Source: Cellulomonas flavigena DSM 20109
Lineage (GTDB): Bacteria > Actinomycetota > Actinomycetes > Actinomycetales > Cellulomonadaceae
Assembly (NCBI RefSeq): GCF_000092865.1
Contig: NC_014151.1
Span: 3,596,001 to 3,660,000, forward strand
Direction of reading: 5' to 3'
Length of the DNA stretch: 64,000 nt
Position numbers and translations under genes: made by a program. A model generated the notes under the pieces. The model made no database searches and had not been told where the DNA came from. It saw nothing but the letters and a program-made list of their open reading frames with translations. Below, in pieces: positions 24,366-32,234 of the stretch. The stretch's first letter is position 1, and the number at the start of each line of letters is the position of its first letter.

Positions 24366-24652
24366 CGCGCTGGACGGCGGACCGGCACCGCGCAGGTTCT
24401 CAGCGGTCGACCTTCTCCCGAGACGGGCGACCGGTCACCGCGGCATGGCGCGAAGGTCCGGGGTTCACCATCGCCGTGAGCCTCGCGCGCTCGTCCGACG
24501 CCCGGCACGAGAGCCGCCGGGCGCTCCGCATTCAGCTCGTGGCGCTCGGATCTGGTTACCGGCTCGTCCACGCCACGCCGAGTGGCAAGGTGCGGATCGA
24601 CGACCTGCAGCTCGACCCAGCGACGCTCGAGATCCGGGTCGTCGACCAGTGA
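24362..24652 (+). CDS. hypothetical small protein, 96 aa
   Basis: The GTG at 24362 overlaps the stop of the AlbA-type gene (GTGA), and the frame ends 20 bp before the first DUF6301-like gene, so the genes form one operon. The sequence is beta-rich (GFTIAVSLARSS, LRIQLVALGSGYRLVHATPS) and shares its strand pattern (VALxxGYxxxxxSxG) with the 117-aa protein at 21768. I recognise no named family; an immunity or adaptor role is only a guess from context. Confidence 0.6.
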   Translation: MTRWTADRHRAGSQRSTFSRDGRPVTAAWREGPGFTIAVSLARSSDARHESRRALRIQLVALGSGYRLVHATPSGKVRIDDLQLDPATLEIRVVDQ

Positions 24653-24672
24653 ACGACCGAGGAGGACACCCC

Positions 24673-25191
24673 GTGCAGACCGCGTCCGTCGACCAGATCC
24701 GGGCACTCCTGCGCACCTTCCAGGCGATCACCTGGCCCGCCGGCCGACAGAAGGCGCTGGCCCTCGCCGACGAGTGCGGCTGGACAATCCGGCTCGAGAC
24801 CCCCCGCGGCGTCCGGTACCTCACGGGGTACCCGACGAACGACCAGCGCGCCAACGCGCTGATCAGGCCGGACGACGCCGACGGCAGCATCCTCGACCTC
24901 ACCGTGCACGTCTCCGACCGCGACCCCGCCACGCCCGCGGAGCTCGACGAGGCATACCGGTCCGTGGCGGCCACGGTCCGGGCGGAGCTGGGTACCCCCG
25001 TGCGCACCGACGAGTGGGAGCACGCCCGCACCGTGTGGGACATCGCCGGCGGCGGGCGCGTCGTGATCCAGAAGCTCGACTCCGTCGTCCTCATCCTGCG
25101 CTCGCAGGAGGTCACCGACCTCGAACGCGACGAGGAACGGCTCGGGGTCGACCCGGGCCGCATTCCCGGGGCGGGCGACGAGGACTTCTGA
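24673..25191 (+). CDS. DUF6301-like protein, tandem copy 1
   Basis: The GTG at 24673 follows GAGGAGGACACCCC. The 172-aa product opens with a helix (SVDQIRALLRTFQAITWPAG) and continues with GWTIRLETPRGVRYLTG, ILDLTVHVSDRDP, VWDIAGGGRVVIQKLDSVVL and a C-terminal GVDPGRIPGAGDEDF. This layout (helix, W-P-x-G-R, then GW, then an acidic end) is that of actinobacterial DUF6301-type proteins, which are often found beside polymorphic toxins as putative immunity proteins. The name is from memory. Copy 2 follows without a gap, and three or more broken copies lie nearby. Confidence 0.75.
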   Translation: MQTASVDQIRALLRTFQAITWPAGRQKALALADECGWTIRLETPRGVRYLTGYPTNDQRANALIRPDDADGSILDLTVHVSDRDPATPAELDEAYRSVAATVRAELGTPVRTDEWEHARTVWDIAGGGRVVIQKLDSVVLILRSQEVTDLERDEERLGVDPGRIPGAGDEDF

Positions 25192-25716
25192 GTGCGCACA
25201 GCATCACCCGACCAGATCAGCGACCTCCTGCGCGCCTTCGACGCTGTCACGTGGCCGGCCGGCAGGCAGGCCGCGCACGACCTCGCCGCCGCGCTCGGAT
25301 GGTCCGTGAGGCTCGAGACCCCGAACGGGATCCGCTTCGTCACGAACCTGGGCACCAACGACGACCGAGCCCGGGCCCTGGTGATCACGGACGAGACCGC
25401 CGGCGACGTCCTCGACGAACTCGAGATCAACGTCTCGGACGCCGAGGACCCGTCGCCCACCGCGTTGCGGCAGGCCTACACGAGTCTCTGCACAGCAGTC
25501 GAGGAGACGCTCGGCGCACCCGTGGTCGCCGACCGCGGGGAGAACCCGCGGACGTTCTGGGACCTGACCAACGGTGGACGGGTCGGCCTCCAGCGGCTCG
25601 ACGACATCGTGGTCATGGTCCTGCTGTCGCGTGACGCCGCGGATCTCGCACGCCAGGAGGCGCGTCTCGGGATCAGCCCCGACCGGGTACCCGGGACGGG
25701 GCACGAGGACCTGTAG
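25192..25716 (+). CDS. DUF6301-like protein, tandem copy 2
   Basis: This 174-aa paralog starts with GTG directly after the TGA of copy 1. It keeps the same landmarks: SPDQISDLLRAFDAVTWPAG, GWSVRLETPNGIRFVTN, LDELEINVSDAEDPSP, FWDLTNGGRVGLQRLDDIVV and GISPDRVPGTGHEDL. Divergence from copy 1 at the protein level is considerable, so the duplication is not recent. Zero spacing suggests the two are co-translated. If these are immunity proteins, the pair would protect against different toxin variants; that is inference. Confidence 0.75.
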   Translation: MRTASPDQISDLLRAFDAVTWPAGRQAAHDLAAALGWSVRLETPNGIRFVTNLGTNDDRARALVITDETAGDVLDELEINVSDAEDPSPTALRQAYTSLCTAVEETLGAPVVADRGENPRTFWDLTNGGRVGLQRLDDIVVMVLLSRDAADLARQEARLGISPDRVPGTGHEDL

Positions 25717-25834
25717 TCGCGACACGCTCAGGCGCACCCGCGAGATCAGATCTGATCGACCGGAAGTGCCGGCAGACCATCGAACGCCTCGAGAGCGCGA
25801 TCGCCGCTGACCCGTCACCCAGGCCCGAACGTGC

Positions 25835-26004
25835 CGCTTCGTCACGAACTCGGGCACCAACGACGACCGCGCCGGGGCACTGGTGCTCTCGGGCGAGAGC
25901 ACCGGCGGCGCCCTCGACGAACTCGAGGTCACCATCTCGGACGCCGAGACTCAGTCGCCAGGCGCGCTGAAGGAAGGCCTTCACGGACCTGTCCGCGGTT
26001 CTGT
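25835..26004 (+). pseudogene. broken DUF6301-like copy 3, middle part
   Basis: From CGCTTCGTCACGAACT onward the sequence follows copy 2 (25331-25500) closely: GGCACCAACGACGACCG, then GACGAACTCGAGGTCACC and TCGGACGCCGAGACTCAG. The start is missing and the similarity stops near 26004. The XRE-MntA/HepT pair follows at 26047-26843, and a matching C-terminal piece of the same family lies just after it. Confidence 0.75.
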
Positions 26005-26019
26005 CGCAGGCGTGCGACT

Positions 26020-26037
26020 GATAGCAGACGCGCTATC
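26020..26037. promoter_or_regulatory. 6-bp inverted repeat over the MntA promoter
   Basis: GATAGC (26020-26025) and GCTATC (26032-26037) are perfect inverted arms 6 bp apart, 9 bp upstream of the ATG at 26047. TATCGT at 26034-26039 could be the -10 box. The downstream protein starts with an XRE DNA-binding domain, so autoregulation at this site is likely. Confidence 0.45.
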
Positions 26038-26046
26038 GTCGACCAC

Positions 26047-26505
26047 ATGTCCACGTCGTACGGCACGCAGCTGCGGGCACGCCGCATTCGCCTCGGCCTG
26101 ACGCAGCGCGAGCTCGCGCGGCTGTCGGGCGTCGCACAGCCGGTGATCGCCGCGACGGAGACGGGGCGACGCGGCGTGAGCGCGGAGACTCGGTCCCGGC
26201 TCGACGAGGCGCTCAGCGTCCGCCCGTCGGTCGTGCTGGGACGTCACCGCGACGCCGTCCGCGAGGCCGTCGCACGCCACCACGGCCACGACGCCTACCT
26301 CATCGGGTCGGTCGCGCGCGGCGACGACACCCCGCAGTCCGACGTCGACCTCATGATCACCTTCGACGACGGCACCGACCTCGTCGACGTCCTCGACCTC
26401 ACCGACGAGCTCGAGGAGCTCCTGGGCGCCAAGGTGGACGTCATCTCCGGACGCGTCGACGGCGCCGTGAGCTCGCACGCGCGGCGCGACGCGGTCCCGC
26501 TGTGA
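26047..26505 (+). CDS. XRE-HTH fused to MNT nucleotidyltransferase antitoxin (MntA-like)
   Basis: The 152-aa protein has an N-terminal Cro/C1-type helix-turn-helix (residues about 8-60, LTQRELARLSGVAQPVIAAT) and a minimal nucleotidyltransferase domain. The latter carries GS at 87-88 and D99, D101, an exact GSX10DXD motif (GSVARGDDTPQSDVD). MntA proteins AMPylate and silence the HepT ribonuclease. The fused DNA-binding domain points to autoregulation through the inverted repeat at 26020-26037. It overlaps hepT by GTGA. The pair appears to sit inside a broken DUF6301-like gene. Confidence 0.9.
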   Translation: MSTSYGTQLRARRIRLGLTQRELARLSGVAQPVIAATETGRRGVSAETRSRLDEALSVRPSVVLGRHRDAVREAVARHHGHDAYLIGSVARGDDTPQSDVDLMITFDDGTDLVDVLDLTDELEELLGAKVDVISGRVDGAVSSHARRDAVPL

Positions 26506-26843
26506 CGGCCGACGACAAGGTCTCCCGCCTGCTCGACGACCTCGCCTCCATCGCGCAGGATGCGGCCCATGTCGTCAGCCTCGGCGAGGAGGCCTACCTC
26601 GCCGACGACCCCCAGGGGCGGCTGTTGCGCAACGCCGGAGAGCGCATCGTCATCAAGGTGTCGACCGTGGTGGAGCGGCTACCCCAGGCCTTCAAGGACG
26701 CGCACCCCGAGGTTGAGTGGCTCAAGATCCAACGCATGCGGAACCTCATCGCTCATCACTACGACAAGGTGCAGGCGGACTTCGTCTGGGCGACGCTGCG
26801 GGGTCGGATACCGGAGCTCACGCGCCAGGTGAAGGACAGCTGA
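26502..26843 (+). CDS. HepT-like HEPN ribonuclease toxin
   Basis: This 113-aa all-alpha HEPN protein has the toxin motif RX4HXY as RNLIAHHY (Arg80, His85, Tyr87). In HepT the motif forms the RNase active site and the tyrosine is the residue AMPylated by MntA. It starts with GTG overlapping the stop of the MntA-like gene. The length and the motif position near the C-terminus are normal for the family, and nothing suggests inactivation. Confidence 0.9.
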   Translation: MTADDKVSRLLDDLASIAQDAAHVVSLGEEAYLADDPQGRLLRNAGERIVIKVSTVVERLPQAFKDAHPEVEWLKIQRMRNLIAHHYDKVQADFVWATLRGRIPELTRQVKDS

Positions 26844-26943
26844 GCTCGGCGGACCCGGCTCGCTCATGGAGTCAGCCGTGAGCGGCTCCCGACTCCAGAC
26901 TCCCGCGTCGACGGCCGATGCCTGGACGGCACCGTCCGCCCGC

Positions 26944-27029
26944 GCTACCAGCGCCGCCGACCTCATCCGTGAGGACTCCGTCTCGGGCTCGACCCGAACC
27001 GCATGACCGGGGACGACGACGGCTTGTGA
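26944..27029 (+). pseudogene. C-terminal scar of a DUF6301-like gene
   Basis: GCTACCAGCGCCGCCGACCT encodes ATSAADLIRED, matching the DAADLARQEAR part of copy 2. After a one-base shift CGTCTCGGGCTCGACCCGAA gives RLGLDPNRMTGDDDGL and a stop, the family C-terminus. Together with 25835-26004 it could be one copy split by the MntA/HepT pair. The rest of 26844-27188 shows no gene. Confidence 0.65.
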
Positions 27030-27188
27030 CGCCGCCTGCGTCGACGTCACCGACCGCGACAAGTCACGGGCCGTCCGTCCGGTGCTGCCGGGCCGAGCGG
27101 CGGGTCGCGGAATGACTGGAGGTCCTCATCCCTGCCGCCGGCGTGGCGTTCCCCGCCACCCGTCGACCGACCTGGTGAGCTCAGCCCT

Positions 27189-28082
27189 GTGGACACCGCC
27201 GTCGAGTCAGCCCTCCGCATGCAGATCATCGCGTGGGTGCACGAGCGCGCCGAGCGCAACGGCGGGTTCCTCCACCGTCAGGAGCTGCTGAGCTACCGCA
27301 CCGGGGACCGAGACCTCCCGCTGATCGACTTCTCCCGCGGCATCCGCAACCCCGCGGGCTTTGCGTCGACGCTCGCCATCGTGCAGTCGGCGCACGGCCC
27401 GTACGACGACATCGAGGACCCCGACGACGGTCTGCTGCACTACGCCTACCGGTCCGGTGACCCGTTCGGCGGCGACAACCGCAAGATGCGCGCCGCGATC
27501 GAGACGGGCATGCCGCTGATCCTGTTCCGCAAGGAGACGCCCAACTACTACACGCCGATCGCCCCGGTGTACGTCGTCGACGACGTCCCGGAGGAGAGCG
27601 CCTTCCTCATCGCCCTCGACGAGTCGTTCCGATACATGGGCGACCTCCGCTCGCTCTCCGAGCCGCAGCGGGCGTACGCCCTGCGACTGGCGAAGCAGCG
27701 CCTGCACCAGCCGGCGTTCCGCACCCGGGTCCTCCTCGCCTACGAGACGCGGTGCGCCGTCTGCACGCTGCGGCACGGGTCGCTCCTCGACGCCGCGCAC
27801 ATCGCCCCGGACGCCTCCGCGCGCGGCATCCCGACGACGCCCAACGGGCTGGCGCTGTGCAAGATCCACCACGCCGCGTTCGACCAGAACATGCTCGGCA
27901 TCTCGCCTGACTACGTGGTGCACATCGACCGCGACCTCATGGAGGAGATCGACGGTCCGATGCTCAAGCACGGGCTGCAGGAGATGCACGGGCGGGCGTT
28001 GACGCTGCCGGAGCGTGTGGAGGACCGGCCCGACCGGGAGCTGCTGGCGGAGCGGTGGGAGGGGTTCGCGGGGGTGCGGTGA
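27189..28082 (+). CDS. HNH restriction-type endonuclease
   Basis: The 297-aa product has an N-terminal region of about 170 residues with GIRNPAGFASTLAIVQSAHG and LHYAYRSGDP, typical of the DNA-reading part of putative restriction endonucleases. The C-terminal HNH domain has C189xxC192 (CAVC), DAAHIAP with His204, NGLALCKIHH with Asn219 and His227/228, and AFDQNMLGI. It probably cuts modified or foreign DNA. No methyltransferase is nearby, which fits a modification-dependent enzyme. The start is GTG without a clear ribosome site. A scar of a close relative (NLALCNIDHAAFDQN) lies at 30943. Confidence 0.87.
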   Translation: MDTAVESALRMQIIAWVHERAERNGGFLHRQELLSYRTGDRDLPLIDFSRGIRNPAGFASTLAIVQSAHGPYDDIEDPDDGLLHYAYRSGDPFGGDNRKMRAAIETGMPLILFRKETPNYYTPIAPVYVVDDVPEESAFLIALDESFRYMGDLRSLSEPQRAYALRLAKQRLHQPAFRTRVLLAYETRCAVCTLRHGSLLDAAHIAPDASARGIPTTPNGLALCKIHHAAFDQNMLGISPDYVVHIDRDLMEEIDGPMLKHGLQEMHGRALTLPERVEDRPDRELLAERWEGFAGVR

Positions 28083-28142
28083 GGGCGGAGCGGGCGGACA
28101 GACTCCCCACGACGCCGAGCGCAGCGAGGCTGCCGCCCTGGT

Positions 28143-28619
28143 TCAACGATGCGCGACGAGCACGCCGAGCAGCTCGTCGATCCGGTCGCTCCCCACCACG
28201 TACGTCCGCCGGCCATCGAGCGTGCGCAGGACGACACCAGGGCCGCTACGCACCATCAGCGCGACGCGCCCGGCACCCAGGAAGCGCAAGCCGAGGCCAC
28301 CTGCTCGGACGACACCAACCTGCTCGACCCCGTCGACAGCGAGATCGTCCCGGGCGATCCGCCGACGCCAGACCGTGACACCGAGTCGGAACGCCAGGCT
28401 CACGCCGTCAGCGGAGACTTCTGTCACCGAGGACATGCGTGCGACGAGCACGCAGAGGGCGACGACAGCGACGGCCAGCAGGGCGAACAGGGCTCGTTCG
28501 ACGTCGGACGTGGCGCTCGGCCACGCGCTGAGGAGCAGGTTGACCGCGACAGCGACGCCGATCGTCACCGCCACTGCTCCGACGCCGGCGGTGGCGTACC
28601 GAACCTCACGGAATCTCAT
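28143..28619 (-). CDS. two-helix membrane protein, possible Sdp immunity protein
   Basis: The 158-aa protein overlaps the stop of the sdpB-like gene by ATGA, so it is the last gene of the sdp-like operon. It has two hydrophobic segments (GVGAVAVTIGVAVAVNLLL, ALFALLAVAVVALCVLVA) followed by about 95 cytoplasmic residues resembling a PH-like barrel (VSLAFRLGVTVWRRRIARDD, RVALMVRSGPGVVLRTLDG). It is not similar to the six-helix SdpI of Bacillus. Its position makes it the natural candidate for self-protection, which is inference only. Confidence 0.7.
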   Translation of the reverse strand: MRFREVRYATAGVGAVAVTIGVAVAVNLLLSAWPSATSDVERALFALLAVAVVALCVLVARMSSVTEVSADGVSLAFRLGVTVWRRRIARDDLAVDGVEQVGVVRAGGLGLRFLGAGRVALMVRSGPGVVLRTLDGRRTYVVGSDRIDELLGVLVAHR

Positions 28620-29584
28620 CTGCCCATGCTTCCCATCTGTGAAACTGCCAGCAGCTCCGACTCGGCGTCGCGTTGTGCCTCACGTCGAGGTGTGACTGCC
28701 GTCTCCTCACCTTGCTCGGGCACCCGCCGCCGCACCCGGACGCTCGCTCCGACAGGTGGCACGAGCACGAGCAGCGCCGCCAACATGGCTATCGAGAACG
28801 ACCACAGGCCCAGAGTGAGCCCGATGCCGAGATGAAGCGCTGCGCCCAGTCCCATGATCCAGAGCCGCGCGAGGCGTGGCAGAAGCAGGACGAGCGCGAG
28901 TGCGAACTCGATAGCGACAGTGCCCCAGGTCAGCCCCGCGACGAGAAGCGGAACGTCCACGACAGCGGACGCGATGAACGCTGACCACGCGGTCACGCCG
29001 AAGACCGGGTGGTGCAGCCAGTAGTAGACGGCGGTGCCGTCAGCCCACTCGGCGTGGGGAAGCTTCGCGAGCGATGCCTGCAGATAGAGGACGCTGATCT
29101 GCAACTTGGCGAGGCAGTAGGCGCAGACTCCAGCGAGCGTCATGATACGACCGACGGTCCCCTCCGGATCCCGGTCCGAGATCTCCCAGTGCCATCGACG
29201 GCCGTCGGTGATGCCGACCACTGCGAGCAGAATCGCCAGGTTGCCCGCGATCTGGTCGCCGCCTTCGGGGATGGCGATCCCCGTGCTCACGCTCAGGGCG
29301 ATCCACGCGAGCGGGATCGCCGTGAACCGCGGCCGCCAGCCACTGGCGACGACGGCGAGCAGGATCGCGCAGACCGCACGGGCGATGCCGAGGTTGTCGT
29401 TGCCGACCAGGCAGAAGACGCCGACCCGCGCAATGCCCTCGCACAAGGGGTACTCACCGAGACCACCCACAGGGCGGAACAGCGTCGTCGTCGAGGAGCC
29501 GAGGACCGTGACCATGAGAGCCAGGGCGAGGATGGTCCGCGCGATGCCCACGACATTTCCCCATGGCACGGGTAGGCGAATCAT
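28616..29584 (-). CDS. SdpB-like membrane protein (HTTM-related)
   Basis: The 322-aa polytopic protein has about the same length as Bacillus SdpB (323). It has six to eight hydrophobic segments, a luminal stretch with PLCEGIARVGVFCLVG, and the family landmarks LQISVLYLQASLAKLPHAEW, WADGTAVYYWL and LHLGIGLTLGLWSFSI, which are shared with HTTM/vitamin K gamma-carboxylase-like membrane domains. SdpB is needed, with SdpA, to turn pro-SdpC into active toxin. The ATG at 29584 overlaps the sdpA-like stop (ATGA). A much longer open frame to 30505 is only shadow of the other two genes. Confidence 0.82.
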   Translation of the reverse strand: MIRLPVPWGNVVGIARTILALALMVTVLGSSTTTLFRPVGGLGEYPLCEGIARVGVFCLVGNDNLGIARAVCAILLAVVASGWRPRFTAIPLAWIALSVSTGIAIPEGGDQIAGNLAILLAVVGITDGRRWHWEISDRDPEGTVGRIMTLAGVCAYCLAKLQISVLYLQASLAKLPHAEWADGTAVYYWLHHPVFGVTAWSAFIASAVVDVPLLVAGLTWGTVAIEFALALVLLLPRLARLWIMGLGAALHLGIGLTLGLWSFSIAMLAALLVLVPPVGASVRVRRRVPEQGEETAVTPRREAQRDAESELLAVSQMGSMGR

Positions 29585-30192
29585 GCCGACCCGCAACGCA
29601 CGTCGAGCTGGAGCGCGCTCACCGGACGCAGGTGCTCGTCGACGAGGTGCCGCCAGGCCCAGGGACGTGGTTCGTGACGGACCAGGGCGACGGGACCGCA
29701 CAGTGTCGGTCCCGGGCTTTCGTTCTCCACCCTGATGCCCTCCTGCCCTTCCAGTACATCGGCACAGTCGGAGAGCCTCACGCAGTTCACCCAATCCTCT
29801 TCGCTCACGTTGACGTCGTAGAGGAGCGTGCCGATCTCCACTCCTTGAGCCCGCGCTCCACGACTCAGCCCGAAGGCGTGACGTGGGTCGGAGTTGGGTC
29901 CGGTCGACAAGGACTCCAGGGCACCGACCCCTGTCACCGCGAACGGCAGTATCTCCTCGTCGCGCGGGCTCTTGGTGAAGAAGGCCCACCCTTGGGGAAG
30001 GACCGGAGCGATCTGAGGCGCGATGCTGGTCTGAAGCGGGAGCGTGAGGGCGTTGGGAGGAAGACTCGCTTGAGCGACGTAGAGAACGACAATGACGCAG
30101 ACGACGACCGCCGACGCGAGACTGCGCCGCGTGATCTCCAAGGTCCGGGGTGGGACGGCGGTGACGACAACGCCGCCCGTCCCGGTGCTCAT
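29581..30192 (-). CDS. SdpA-like protein
   Basis: The 203-aa product has an N-terminal membrane helix (LASAVVVCVIVVLYVAQASL) and then the diagnostic SdpA segment LPQGWAFFTKSPRDE, followed by IGTLLYDVNVSEEDWVNC and a C-terminal WAWRHLVDEH. Family members work with SdpB in maturation of the SdpC toxin. It is longer than the Bacillus protein (158 aa) because of its tail. It is coupled by ATGA overlaps to both the sdpC-like gene upstream and the sdpB-like gene downstream. Confidence 0.82.
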   Translation of the reverse strand: MSTGTGGVVVTAVPPRTLEITRRSLASAVVVCVIVVLYVAQASLPPNALTLPLQTSIAPQIAPVLPQGWAFFTKSPRDEEILPFAVTGVGALESLSTGPNSDPRHAFGLSRGARAQGVEIGTLLYDVNVSEEDWVNCVRLSDCADVLEGQEGIRVENESPGPTLCGPVALVRHEPRPWAWRHLVDEHLRPVSALQLDVRCGSA

Positions 30193-30842
30193 CGAGCGTC
30201 GAGGGCGACGGTCGCGATCGCGAGCTGCTCCTCTGCCTTGAGCTCCTTGGAGTGGACAGACCTGTTCTTGACGTAGGACACGTTGACTGCTGCTGCGCCA
30301 TTCGCCACGTACAGCACGGTGACGGCGGCTCCACCAAAGACAGCAAGAGCGATGAGTACGGCGACCACCACGACAAGCGCGGCGGCATCCGGTTGAGCGC
30401 CGGCGACCTCGGTCTGCGCTCCGGACTCTGCAGCAGCCTGCTCCAGAGCGTCCCCGGCGTCGACGAGGGCGTCGCGCAGCAGATAGGGGTCGCCGGACCG
30501 GGCACTCTCGCCGAAGCGCTCGAACAATGCCGGATCCGCTTCGTCGACCTGGTCGAGCAGATCTTCGGTCACTGCCAGCACAGGCTCCGAGTTGTTGGCG
30601 GCAACGAGTTCGGCTGCTTGCTCAGGAGCCCCGAAGAACCCGGCGTCGACGAGTTCGCTCCCGAGCTCACCCTGGCCGAACGCCATGGCCCGGAAAGCCT
30701 CGCGACCGTAGTCGGCGTCCGAGGCCCCGGCAAACGCCTCGACCACGTCCGCAGGCGCCGGCGTGCTAGCGGCCTCTGCGGAGCGCGCACCGGCAACACT
30801 CAGCGCTACGACCAGCACGGAAACCAGGACCTTCTTGCGCAC
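30189..30842 (-). CDS. SdpC-like pre-pro-toxin (cannibalism peptide family)
   Basis: The GTG at 30842 follows AAAGGGGCAAAC and yields 217 residues. The start VRKKVLVSVLVVALSVAGA ends in AEAA, a clear Sec signal peptide. Residues about 45-60 (YGREAFRAMAFGQGELG) match the conserved GExxFRGxxFGQG of SdpC. A very hydrophobic segment near 150-185 (AALVVVVAVLIALAVFGG, then AAVTVLYVANGAAAVNV) corresponds to the mature toxin. No cysteine is present, so the disulfide of Bacillus SDP is absent. It is the first gene of the sdpC-A-B-like operon and should be exported and cleaved to a membrane-collapsing peptide; this is inferred from the family. Confidence 0.82.
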   Translation of the reverse strand: MRKKVLVSVLVVALSVAGARSAEAASTPAPADVVEAFAGASDADYGREAFRAMAFGQGELGSELVDAGFFGAPEQAAELVAANNSEPVLAVTEDLLDQVDEADPALFERFGESARSGDPYLLRDALVDAGDALEQAAAESGAQTEVAGAQPDAAALVVVVAVLIALAVFGGAAVTVLYVANGAAAVNVSYVKNRSVHSKELKAEEQLAIATVALDAR

Positions 30843-30942
30843 GTTTGCCCCTTTGGTGATGGTTTGAAGTGCTCGATACTCACAGCCCCCTCGTCGCTGT
30901 GGGGCAGGCGTCCAGTAGTGAGACCGCTGAGGAGCGGATGGG

Positions 30943-30987
30943 AACCTGGCGCTGTGCAACATCGACCACGCCGCGTTCGACCAGAAC
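30943..30987 (+). pseudogene. scar of an HNH endonuclease gene
   Basis: Fifteen codons, NLALCNIDHAAFDQN, repeat the HNH core of the gene at 27189 (NGLALCKIHHAAFDQN). Nothing before or after matches. It lies just upstream of the sdp-like operon on the other strand. Confidence 0.7.
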
Positions 30988-31442
30988 TCGAGATCGCGGA
31001 CATCACGCGGTACCTCGCCGGCGAACTCGCCCCGGAGGCACGAGCTGCTCGCGGCAAGGAGAGTCACCGGACGTCGGGCGCCGCCGCCGATCTGCCGTCG
31101 AGTGCACGTCGAGCCCCCACGCGTCGCCCCGCGGGTCTTGCCGGCTACCTCGTGCTCGCGGCTGCGGCGGCGCTCGGCGCGAACGAGGGCGGCGCTGTGG
31201 CGCTCTCACTGGCGGCGTCGGTGCTGTTCCTCGGTTCCGTCTGGACGGCGATCTCGGGACGGCGCTTCGCGTTCCTGCGATCCCGGACCCATGGCCTGCT
31301 GGGGATCCTGGTCGCCGTGGCCTTCATGTCCGTGGCCGGCGCGTTCCTGCCACCGCCGGACACGGTGAGTCCGACCGACGCGCCCCAGCCCTCCGTGGTG
31401 ACGACGAGCGCGCCGCCTGGCCCGGACACGCCCGGGAGCTGA
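30988..31442 (+). pseudogene. membrane protein fragment without a clear start
   Basis: Directly after the HNH scar an open frame reads EIADITRYLAGELAPEARAA, then two hydrophobic segments (GLAGYLVLAAAAALGANEGG to LSLAASVLFLGSVWTAI, and GLLGILVAVAFMSVAGAFL) and a proline/threonine-rich tail ending at TGA 31440-31442. There is no start codon with a ribosome site before the first segment; GTG 31152 is possible but lies within it. It is probably the remains of a small membrane protein fused to the scar by deletion. Confidence 0.4.
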
Positions 31443-31503
31443 CGCCGCCGACCGTCAGAGCTGGGCCCCGGCTGGCTCCCGGTGCACGGGCCGGCGTGGC
31501 CGG

Positions 31504-31695
31504 TCACCGGTCTGCCGGCCCGCTGCCTCCGGCACCGCGGCCCGCCTGCACGGCCCCCGCGAGGAACACCGCCGCAATGGTCCCGAAGACCACCGACGGA
31601 CCGAGCTGCACCTGGAGCAGCAGCACGGCGGCAGCAGCACCGAAGACCCCGGCGACGACGAGACGCATCCCGACGCGCTGTCCGATGTTCCCCAT
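31504..31695 (-). CDS. small two-helix membrane protein, 63 aa
   Basis: The ATG at 31695 is preceded by AGAAGGGTGAAGCC. The sequence MGNIGQRVGMRLVVAGVFGA, then AAVLLLQVQLGPSVVFGTIA and AVFLAGAVQAG, forms two membrane segments and ends in a short hydrophilic tail. It is on the opposite strand to the preceding membrane fragment and faces degraded sequence on both sides. I recognise no family. The good ribosome site and clean hydrophobic pattern support it. Confidence 0.5.
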   Translation of the reverse strand: MGNIGQRVGMRLVVAGVFGAAAAVLLLQVQLGPSVVFGTIAAVFLAGAVQAGRGAGGSGPADR

Positions 31696-31911
31696 GGCTT
31701 CACCCTTCTCTCACTGTGGGTTCCCCACGTCGGACGGCGCACCCGCGGCACGGCGGACGCCGGCCGGAGCACGTGGAGCTGCGCGCCGCACGCCGTCACC
31801 ACGACGGCGCCGCGGACGGCACCGACTGCGAGCGCGAGCGTCACGTCCGCGGGTGGCAACGACCTCGATGACGCGAGGATAGGAAGACCAGGACACCGGC
31901 GTACATGGTCA

Positions 31912-32184
31912 TTGGTCCTGAAGTTGCTCGAGCAACTGGCAGGAGTGCGGGGTGATGTGCGCGAGGTCGCGCGGGGCGATGGAGTCCGCGCGTCGGCGCG
32001 GCGCTCCCCGCCGCTCGTCATCGCCGAGCTCAGCCGCGAGACCGTCGACATGGTCGCGCTGGTCGCGCGCGGCGACGGGTACTCGGCGACGATCACCTCG
32101 CGCAGCGAGGGTCTCACCGGGATCCTGACGATCACCGCGACGTCCTCAGGCGTCCGGCTGCGCGACAGCCTCCTGAGGACATGA
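31912..32184 (+). pseudogene. chimeric copy of the 117-aa immunity-like gene
   Basis: The last 54 codons (from AELSRETVDMVALVARGDGY to the stop) repeat the 3' part of the gene at 21768. The first 37 codons (MVLKLLEQLAGVRGDVREV) are unrelated to it and have no ribosome site. The frame is intact but probably lost its native N-terminus in the rearrangement. Confidence 0.55.
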
Positions 32185-32226
32185 CCGACCGGTCACCGAC
32201 CAGGGGCTCGGTTCATCGGTCCGCAC
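32023..32226 (+). repeat. 204-bp direct repeat, right copy
   Basis: It aligns without gaps to 21960-22163, with scattered substitutions. Both copies are followed by broken pieces of the 161-aa immunity-like gene, so the duplicated unit once extended further. Confidence 0.9.
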
Positions 32227-32234
32227 ACGGACGG

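Noticed and set aside
28143-28619. An SdpI homolog
   Set aside because: The protein has only two membrane helices and a cytoplasmic domain, whereas SdpI is a six-helix protein. Immunity is proposed from position alone.
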